A DNA stretch of 64,000 bases from Hexactinellida sp. DTS-2022 (lineage: Eukaryota; Porifera; Hexactinellida): NCBI GenBank assembly GCA_028753945.1, contig JAPNXP010000015.1, forward strand, positions 2,604,001 to 2,668,000, given 5' to 3'. How positions within the stretch are numbered: the first letter of the stretch is position 1; each line of letters opens with the position of its first letter. Positions 57,973 through 64,000 of this stretch are shown piece by piece. The notes beneath the pieces were generated by a model, which was not told the DNA's origin, ran no database searches, and saw only the letters and a list, made by a program, of their open reading frames with translations. A program made the position numbers and the translations under genes.

Positions 57973-58303
57973 GAGGGCTGAAACGAATATACCAAATATT
58001 CGAATATTCGTTCGAAATGATTGAACGAATATTAGATTGAACCGGATATTCATTAACTACTTTTCGATGACAACATGACTTGTGTTTAGATTGGAGAGAT
58101 CGTCAATATACATTACTACCTAAACTAACCTTTGTAATAACTAACTTGTGTCTAATATTTTATCGCTAAGATTAAACTATTGTAACATAAACAAATAACT
58201 ATTTTCCTCTGTATTTAGAGTCTTGAATTGATATAATTATTGCTTAGCCATCAAAACGAACGAATGAATATTTGAATATTCGAATATTTGTTTCAGCCAT
58301 CTA
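57973..58303. mobile_element. 331-bp hAT-like MITE
   Basis: Ends GAGGGCTGAAACGAATAT and, inverted, TAGATGGCTGAAACAAATAT; exact 8-bp TSD ATTTAAAC at 57965-57972 and 58304-58311. Dense GAATATTCG words near both ends. Confidence 0.9.
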
Positions 58304-58339
58304 ATTTAAACAGACACTCACAACTAAAACAATTAATTA

Positions 58340-58640
58340 ATTACAACTCAACTGATATTCTTTGTGTTTCGTTCCGGCTTGGACTCGTCATTTGCGTTGC
58401 CTTTCCCGCAGTACACTTTAGTGGAGGAGTGTTGGTTGAGTGTTACTTGATAATTCGCCACTGGGGATGTGCCGTTGCAGGTCGCGTTTTTATCTGGGCT
58501 CACCATGATAGGGATTACGTTGCCTGAATAACCTCGAGCAGAGGTCCCTACAAGGTTCGATGTACCTTGCCTTTGAGCGCTTTCGAAAATCAATAATGTT
58601 TAAACGAATATTATTCTGAGGATTGAGATATTGTGGATAG
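58340..58640 (-). other. Short unidentified reading frame, GC-richer than its surroundings
   Basis: An 81-residue frame on the minus strand (58593-58348; SAQRQGTSNLVGTSARGYSG) and a 79-residue frame on the other strand share a GC-richer patch. I do not recognise a family. It lies just past the stop of the OTU exon and might be part of the same element. Confidence 0.3.
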
Positions 58641-58643
58641 TCG

Positions 58644-59362
58644 TTATTCGATCTTAATGAAGTTAGTAGATGTCGTACCATAGGTAAGAGTTGAGGAACT
58701 AAGCATTGAAATTACAGGTTCGTAATGATTCAAATAGTTGGTAATGTAGATGGATGTGTTAGATTCATCATTAGCTTTGAGCATACTCCACCGTACCTCA
58801 CGAATTAATGAGCCTTCAGGTATGTAATCGTTGTTTGCAACAAATATATCTGCTTGGAGGATACAAGCAGCCGCCAAATTTCTACATCTCCTGCCCAGGT
58901 GCCTTCTATACTAACCAGGTTTTCATCTAGTAAGTAGTTGGATGGATACATTATTTTCTGGCGAAAATACCACTGGAGCTGAGTTGTACCCTCACTTGCT
59001 ATAAATCTAGATATTATAGCTCGAAGTTGTAAATGGCTCTCTTGACTTCCAGTGATTATCTTCGATAAGCACCTAAAGAGACAGTTTCCATCTCCAACAA
59101 TACTCTCTGTCTCCCATGGCTCGTATTGACTCAGAGGCTTTTCTTTCAGGCTTACCGGCTGCTTGATGGCTGAGTGAAAAGTCAGCCCCAAAAGAGTACA
59201 TTTCTCTCTCTGCCACTTTTCATCAATAACAGCGATACTAGGGCTTTCTGAGACTAACTCCGGACCACTATTTGGCCAGCCTTCTAGGGAAAGATGCCCC
59301 AAAGTATCGTGTTGAGATATTTGATTGCCTAAAATATCGTGCTTGTATGTAACCTCATGCTG
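58644..59362 (-). pseudogene. OTU-type cysteine protease, last exon of an integrase-OTU gene
   Basis: An acceptor (TTCTAAG|CAG) at 59362 opens an exon matching the OTU exon at 12593-13264 over its whole length. It has GWPNSGPEL, the catalytic Asp/Cys motif GDGNCLFRCLS and, after a 1-bp shift near 58870, FVANNDYIPEG and NYLNHYEPV with the catalytic His. It ends at 58644. Upstream on the same strand are exons of the integrase part, so it is read as the C-terminal protease domain of one transposon protein. OTU enzymes remove ubiquitin; the role in transposition is unknown. The frameshift makes it a pseudogene. Confidence 0.8.
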
Positions 59363-59536
59363 CTTAGAATTTTAGAAGTAATTTTAATCACTTGTATTTA
59401 ATGAATAACTTTTAAATAATGGCTAGTATAACTATCGAAATTGTACTTTATCAGATTGCTACGTATCAAAAGGTAGTTACAATGTAAAATATTTGTAATT
59501 TGATTGTATATCAAATAATAACTGTACTATACTTAC

Positions 59537-59641
59537 CACTGCATACAATACTTTTAAGGTGTATTTAGCTGCAAGAATGTCTCCGAACGCGGGGTAGAGA
59601 TCAGTTGTCCAACTCAGTAAGAGTTCCCTGATCTCTGTTTT
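59537..59641 (-). pseudogene. Linker exon of the integrase-OTU gene
   Basis: A 105-bp exon with clean borders (CCTAG|AAAAC and GCAGTG|GTAAGT) encodes 35 residues, KTEIRELLLSWTTDLYPAFG then DILAAKYTLKVLY. I know no family for it. Its position and phase fit between the integrase tail and the OTU exon. Confidence 0.55.
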
Positions 59642-60157
59642 CTAGGAATAAAGTTGATTTAATTATGAGGCATGATCTAGTAGTACTACCTGTTAGTAAA
59701 CATAGTTCTCAAATATAATTATTACCATTGCCTCTTCAGTAATATCTTGAAGAAAACTGAATATGAGAGTGTTTGGCACGTGCTAATGATATTTTTGGAG
59801 CTTATTGTGCAATTCTTCATGGAGTAGTATCATAAAGGTGTTTTCCTGTACATTTCGTCGTAGAATTACCTTTAAGGGAGATAAAAGACAATTACTTAAT
59901 TATTCATTGGTGTCGCAAATAGTGTAAAACACCGAATTGTGAGTATGCTTTGAAGTCGATTGAACAATTGTTTACAGTAAAGATTACGAAACGACAAGTA
60001 AGTGTTTTAAATACCTTGAATTCATCAAGTTTTGAAAGTATTACTTGCCTCGGGAACCCAAACAGTTGCTGTTTGTCCTAAAAGGAGATGAAATATTTTG
60101 TAATATATACGTCAACTAGTAGTCATCACATTTCATTCCGACATTAAATCTAAATAC

Positions 60158-60361
60158 CATTTGTGGCTTCTTGCTTGCTGGCTGATCCTTAGAAACTTCC
60201 GACTTTCTTTTACGTGATCTTGTAGTTCTACTCAAGGTATTCTCGGCTAACTGTTAGCCGCGAGACAGTAAATGGACCGATATATTTCTCCTGTTGCTTA
60301 GTATTAGGCATTTTCTTTAATTTGGGCATGTTAATATACAGAATTTCAGCACCCTCGTGTA
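60158..60361 (-). pseudogene. Integrase C-terminal GPY/F-like module and basic tail
   Basis: Frame from 60361: EGAEILYINMPKLKKM, then QEKYIGPFTVSRL, the GPY/F module found at the C-end of Gypsy and Ginger-type integrases. A 1-bp shift near 60245 leads to a basic tail, TTRSRKRKSEV (a possible nuclear signal), ending at a donor (ATG|GTATTT) at 60158. A very short exon DKQQLFGFPR may follow near 60070. Confidence 0.7.
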
Positions 60362-60376
60362 TCTCAGATCTATATA

Positions 60377-60923
60377 CAGTCTACTCCGCTTAATTGGGAC
60401 ACGTTTGTTCCAGGCCTCTTGTCCCGATTATGCGGAGATCCCAATTAACCGAAAAACCTTTGTAAAGTAGTCATTTACCTGTGATTTACACAAATCTTGG
60501 TCTTAAACCTGTTACAACAATTCCTCCAATGCCTGCGGACCTTTGATTCTTTTCAAATCCATAGTATGAGCCGTAATATTCTCTGGACAGTTTGATAGAT
60601 CCCTGAACCGCAAGGTCATAATCTCTGGTAAATTTCGATATAACGGAAATCAATAAGAAATAGACAATATTTAGATATTTTGTCCTGCCTTCATCAGTAT
60701 TGACAAAGATTATTAGAATTTGTTCTGATTAATATGAATTTTCTATTGAGCGAGCACCAATTTTGAACCAAATTTGTTTAGTTTGTCCCGATTAAGCGGA
60801 GTTTGTTCCGATTAACCGAAAATTTAGTAATAGCTTCTAATGAAAGAATTCTGTTCTTGGGGCGTTGTCCCAATTAAGCGGCTGTCCCGATTAACCGGTG
60901 TCCCAATTAAGCGGAGGACTTTG
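60377..60923. mobile_element. 547-bp Tigger/pogo-like MITE, full copy
   Basis: Left CAGTCTACTCCGCTTAATTG after TA (60375-60376); right inverse with CCGCTTAATTGGGACA. Arrays of TTAATTGGGACA and CCCGATTAACCG at both ends. The split relative is at 32643-35956. It lies in an intron of the integrase-OTU gene. Confidence 0.8.
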
Positions 60924-61090
60924 ATCGAAATTGATCGAATGTACCTATTTTTCCGAACTACATTTCAGATACTAGGTGAATGAACAAGCCAAATTATTTC
61001 AATCAAATGAATAAATTTTGAAACATTTTCTACAGAAATGTCCTATATTACATACGTAAAAGAAGCAAATAGTGCTTGCTAACAAACCTA

Positions 61091-61469
61091 TTTTGAGTCA
61101 CTTTTTTTATCATACTGCCTCTTTTGCTTCAGTTGATCAGTCATAATATTTTCACCAGCAAGTTTGCACGTGGTATCACGAAATTCCGTCAGTACAGCAA
61201 TGGAATCATCTGGGTGTTCAGTTTGGGGAGAGAAAATGTCTTCCTCATCTTTTTCAGCAAGAAAGTCGCATAGAGAAAAGATAGCTTCTTCTTCATCAAC
61301 ATCCTATCCTCCTTTGCAGACACTGATTGTTGACGGATGGGACTAGTTCTTCATACCGAGAATCTCTACCCCACATAATTCTGAATGGTGTAGTGCCATG
61401 AGACTTTTTGAACGTTGAGTTCATGCAAAACACAGCGGATTTTAGGAGTTGAGTCCAATCCTTTCCACA
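61091..61469 (-). pseudogene. Integrase core, segment after the catalytic Glu
   Basis: From 61469 downward: CGKDWTQLLKSAVFCMNST, then FKKSHGTTPFRIMWGRDSRY, the block that follows the catalytic Glu in retroviral-type integrases (W, then TG-SPF-LMYGR). After a shift near 61315 comes an acidic stretch (DVDEEEAIFSLCDFLAEKD) and KQKRQYDKK, the usual helix before the GPY/F module. A frame stop lies at about 61310. Confidence 0.75.
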
Positions 61470-61515
61470 CTAAATGTGCATCTTGTTCAAATTACTAGGG
61501 AAATAATTAGTATTG

Positions 61516-61691
61516 CAGTGGAAACTGCTTAATTGGGACACCTCGGGAGCATACTTTTTCTCCCAGTTAAGATGTGGAGCCCCAATTAACGAAGATAATT
61601 CAAAGATAAGAATCCGTTCTAAATCTTTGTCCCGATTAAGCAGAATACCCGTTATTAATCAGTCTCCCGATTAATTAAGCGGATTCCACTG
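61516..61691. mobile_element. 176-bp pogo-like MITE in an integrase intron
   Basis: Left CAGTGGAAACTGCTTAATTG and right inverse CAGTGGAATCCGCTTAATTA; TA on the right (61692-61693). Relative of 49568-49741. Confidence 0.75.
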
Positions 61692-61746
61692 TATTACAAT
61701 TAAAGATAATTCTCGAAACTAATTATTTAAAATGCCTTAAATCTAC

Positions 61747-61844
61747 GTTTTCAGTATTTTGTTATGAGCCTCAACCAATCCATTCGCCATTGCGTGGTAT
61801 GCTCGAGCACTGCGATTTTGAACATTCAATTTGTGATGTAACTC
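61747..61844 (-). pseudogene. Integrase core exon with the catalytic Glu
   Basis: A 98-bp exon with acceptor TTTCAG and donor GTAGAT reads ELHHKLNVQNRSARAYHAMA then NGLVEAHNKILK; NGLVE contains the third catalytic residue of the D-D-E triad. Confidence 0.75.
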
Positions 61845-61861
61845 CTGAAATATCTATGAAT

Positions 61862-63340
61862 TAGAGCCGAGCGATAAGACACGAACACGACACGACACGA
61901 ATTCGTGTTCGTGACGTGTTAGGCCACTGTTTTCGTGTTCATGTTCTTGTCGTGTTCGTGTTCGTGTTCAAAGTTCATGTCTCGTGTCGTGTTCGTGTCG
62001 TGGTGGGCAAAGATTTTCGTGTTCGTATTGTTTTCGTGTTCAAGGTTCATGAATCGTGTCGTGTTCGTGTCTCGTGTTCGGTTAACGTTTCATGGCACTG
62101 GCGCCCAACTTGCCATTCTGGGATGGGGCCCCCATCTCGAGATTTTTCCTGGGATGGGAATGTATGGATTCCCATCCCGAGAATCTGTCGAATGGAGGAA
62201 ATCTGCGATTACTTACAAACACAATTAAGGAGATGGAATGTCGATTTCAGGAAATCAACTATGGCAACATTTAATCTATTACTATTTCTAAATATACTGT
62301 AAGATGCTATCTATCCAAATCCGAAAGAAAAATTTAATTCTGACATTTCTTTAACCTTTTGACGCCACTAGAGGTCAAAATCGCAGACATTTTGTAAAAA
62401 ATAATCCGCAAAATTTCCTGGGAGTGACCTTTGAATACCTTAGCATATCTCAAAATGCATAAGTCGTGGAGCGAAATCTTTCTCTAAAAAATGATCCTTA
62501 TTAGTTGTTCTTGTGATTTTGCCTTGTCGATTTTCAACTTTAATACAAAGTTATAGAGTTAATAATTATATAATGCCAAAATTCTCATAAAATCGAGTTA
62601 TTATTTGAAAATCTATAGAATAAAGAATTTAATCTATATCGTAAATTCTGTGCGGCATAATTACTTCTAATAATATAGTAGAGTTAAACTTGCACTTATA
62701 ATAGAACTTCCGCCAAATAGAGTAAATAGCTAGAATTTATATTGACGAGTATGGATTCATTATTAGGCTATTTTAAACTATTGATATCTAATTTAAATTT
62801 TCAATTTAGAGAATTGTGGTTATGCTGTTATATATAACATAGGCGTACACGCGGTCCGGCTGGTCCGGCAATGGCCGGACCAGTTTTAATTTATTCTACT
62901 ATATTATATAGGAGGGTCCGGTTATGGCAGGACCACTTTAACTGTTTGGCCGGAGAGTTTTCAGAGCCGTGCGACGCCCGTGTTTTCCTATTAAATATTA
63001 GCACAAATCAAGTGAGTCCCCATCCCGACATTTTGGAAACTTGGGCGCCACTGCATGGGGGATTATTATTAACATTATACAATACTTGTGGTTAACAAGT
63101 TATTGTATAATATTCGTATGTTATGATCTTAATTAATTTTATTATTCATTTAATTTTTCCAATTTGTATTTCGTGTTGATGTTCGTGTTTCGTGTTGACG
63201 TTCGTGTTTCGTGTTCGTGTTTCGTGTTTCGTGTTCGTGTTCATGTCGTGACATATTCGTGTGGCGCAATTCGTGTTCGTGTCGCATGCTTCGTGTTCGT
63301 GTTAGTCTTCAAGAAAAATTGAACACGACGCTCACCTCTA
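61862..63340. mobile_element. 1.48-kb non-autonomous hAT element with CGTGTT arrays
   Basis: Ends TAGAGCCGAGCGATAAGAC and, inverted, TAGAGGTGAGCGTCGTG; flanks CTATGAAT (61854-61861) and CTAGGAAT (63341-63348) differ at one base. Both ends run into degenerate arrays of CGTGTTCGTGT (61880-62085 and 63170-63325) in the same reading sense. A second pair of hAT-like ends is nested inside. No transposase is seen. Confidence 0.8.
62096..63053. mobile_element. Nested hAT-like element
   Basis: Ends CACTGGCGCCCAA and, inverted, CAGTGGCGCCCAA; both continue into GGGATGGGG words. Flanks share only CATGG. Inside are a copy of the 185-bp repeat (62300-62385) and a GGTCCGGC / GCCGGACC palindrome cluster (62855-62960). 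No gene. Confidence 0.6.
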
Positions 63341-63447
63341 CTAGGAATATGATAATTATATAAATATGTTAGTTAGGTAGTAGAACTTTTCTGAATGTAA
63401 TACAAAGATATTATTGTATATAATTCCAATTAATTTAGCATGAGTAC

Positions 63448-63740
63448 CTTAGATGTAAATTCCTTCCCTTGGTCGTGTTGAATGATATCGGGTAATCCTT
63501 GCTCGAGGTATATATCTTCCAATTGACCTAGAACCTCAATAGTTGTTCTATTTTTGAGTGCTCGAGCGACAACGTACTTAGAATGGTAACACACAGTAAC
63601 AAGAATGTGTTTGTAGCCATCTGATGTTTCAGGGAGATTGCATATTAGATCCATCCCTATATGTTTTCATGGAACATTTGCAGGTGGAATAGGTTGCAGC
63701 TTCTTTTGAGGATTAGGTGGTAGCAGGGATTTACACGCCT
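63448..63740 (-). pseudogene. Integrase core exon with both catalytic Asp
   Basis: From about 63740: KACKSLLPPNPQKKLQPIPP, then a Trp-to-stop (TGA) codon before KHIGMDLICNLPETSDGYKH. MDLI holds the first Asp, HDQGKEFTSK the second. A donor (TCTAAG|GTACTC) ends it at 63448. The next exon (61844) is reached after the 1.48-kb hAT insert; without that insert the intron is only about 110 bp. Closest in style to integrases of Gypsy elements and Ginger-like DNA transposons. Zinc-binding and upstream parts lie outside the window. Confidence 0.8.
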
Positions 63741-63965
63741 TAATTTTTTTACTCGCCATAAGCCTTGTTTTTTTTTAATTTTAAGAAAAAATAGTATGGC
63801 GAGTATGATAAATGAAAAAAGCGAAATATAAAAATTAAGGCGAGTAAAATTATTCATTGGGTGCCAGAAAAGAAATTAAGGCTAGTAGATAAATTTATTA
63901 GATTCGAAAAAATTAAGGCGTGTAAAACTTAAGGAAAGTAAATTAAGGCGTGTACATATTTAGTG
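63741..63965. repeat. ATTAAGGCGTGTAAA-type short repeat cluster
   Basis: Four or five copies of ATTAAGGCGWGTAAA (63835-63945) and an inverse copy (63732-63760) surround an A/T-rich part. The first inverse copy overlaps the integrase frame. Type unknown. Confidence 0.55.
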
Positions 63966-64000
63966 AACAATAGATATTCGAAACAAGTGCTTTCTGAAAG

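Noticed and set aside
58288..58527. Plus-strand 79-residue protein with a hydrophobic stretch
   Set aside because: It overlaps the end of a hAT-like MITE and an equally plausible minus-strand frame; nothing recognised.
61916..62302. A 128-residue Val/Phe/Arg-rich protein
   Set aside because: It is the translation of the degenerate CGTGTT array at a hAT end.
62096..63053. Exact hAT duplication for the nested element
   Set aside because: The flanks share only CATGG in shifted positions; ends are called, the TSD is not.
58644..63740. Integrase gene as an LTR retrovirus-like provirus
   Set aside because: No LTRs, reverse transcriptase, protease or gag motifs were seen in the window; the OTU and GPY/F context fits a DNA transposon better, though the missing upstream part leaves this open.

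Overview
The window reads as AT-rich nuclear DNA of an invertebrate metazoan. Split host genes with GT-AG introns, many THAP-domain (C2CH zinc finger) transposases and very dense DNA transposons all point that way. The cholinesterase-like exon, with its CPQDC and SEDCLFLN motifs, would suit an early-branching animal such as a sponge, but I cannot fix the taxon. There are no bacterial operons, rRNA genes or CRISPR arrays.

Only two host genes are recognisable. One is the first exon of a secreted type-B carboxylesterase (6197-6633, minus). The other is the 5' part of a mitochondrial 2-oxoglutarate dehydrogenase E1 gene (exons 31472-31693, 31989-32132 and 48745-49000, plus). Its second intron spans 16.6 kb and is filled with nested transposons. 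Later exons of both genes were not found.

The rest is a transposon museum in which target-site duplications (TSDs) often fix the order of insertion. At least six THAP/P-element-like copies are present (2339-6058, 16477-20841, 28790-about 30300, 32656-35420, 36021-41579, about 52290-55149), plus a 1.26-kb derivative without a transposase gene (49235-50494). Four of these seven have exact 7-bp TSDs and one more has 6 of 7. Between 8304 and 21187 lies a composite with hAT-like ends. It holds a broken hAT transposase with a split gene, a Tc1/IS630-like element (8639-12256) cut by a MULE that carries a RING-finger coding region (9095-11192), an OTU-protease exon, and a THAP element that itself carries two MITEs.

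From 21188 to 31190 there is a palindromic short tandem array, then several 0.9-1.4-kb units that each end in a roughly 120-bp hairpin. At 36021-41579 a THAP element with 330-bp inverted ends hosts an intact-looking 470-residue MULE transposase with exact 9-bp TSDs. The stretch 42.6-48.6 kb is mostly short palindromic elements, including clusters of GC-rich hairpins. From 51.0 to 55.2 kb lie a dead MULE and a dead THAP element. From 56.9 kb onward there are MITEs and, on the minus strand, a multi-exon decayed gene joining a retroviral-type integrase core, a GPY/F-like module and an OTU cysteine protease (58644-63740), itself cut by a 1.48-kb hAT element.

Most transposase genes are pseudogenes with one to several 1-bp frameshifts or stops. 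The MULE at 39010-40973 is the only complete transposase reading frame. No new host system is firmly shown. The best candidates for novelty are the RING-bearing MULE, the integrase-OTU gene, and the two hairpin repeat families.
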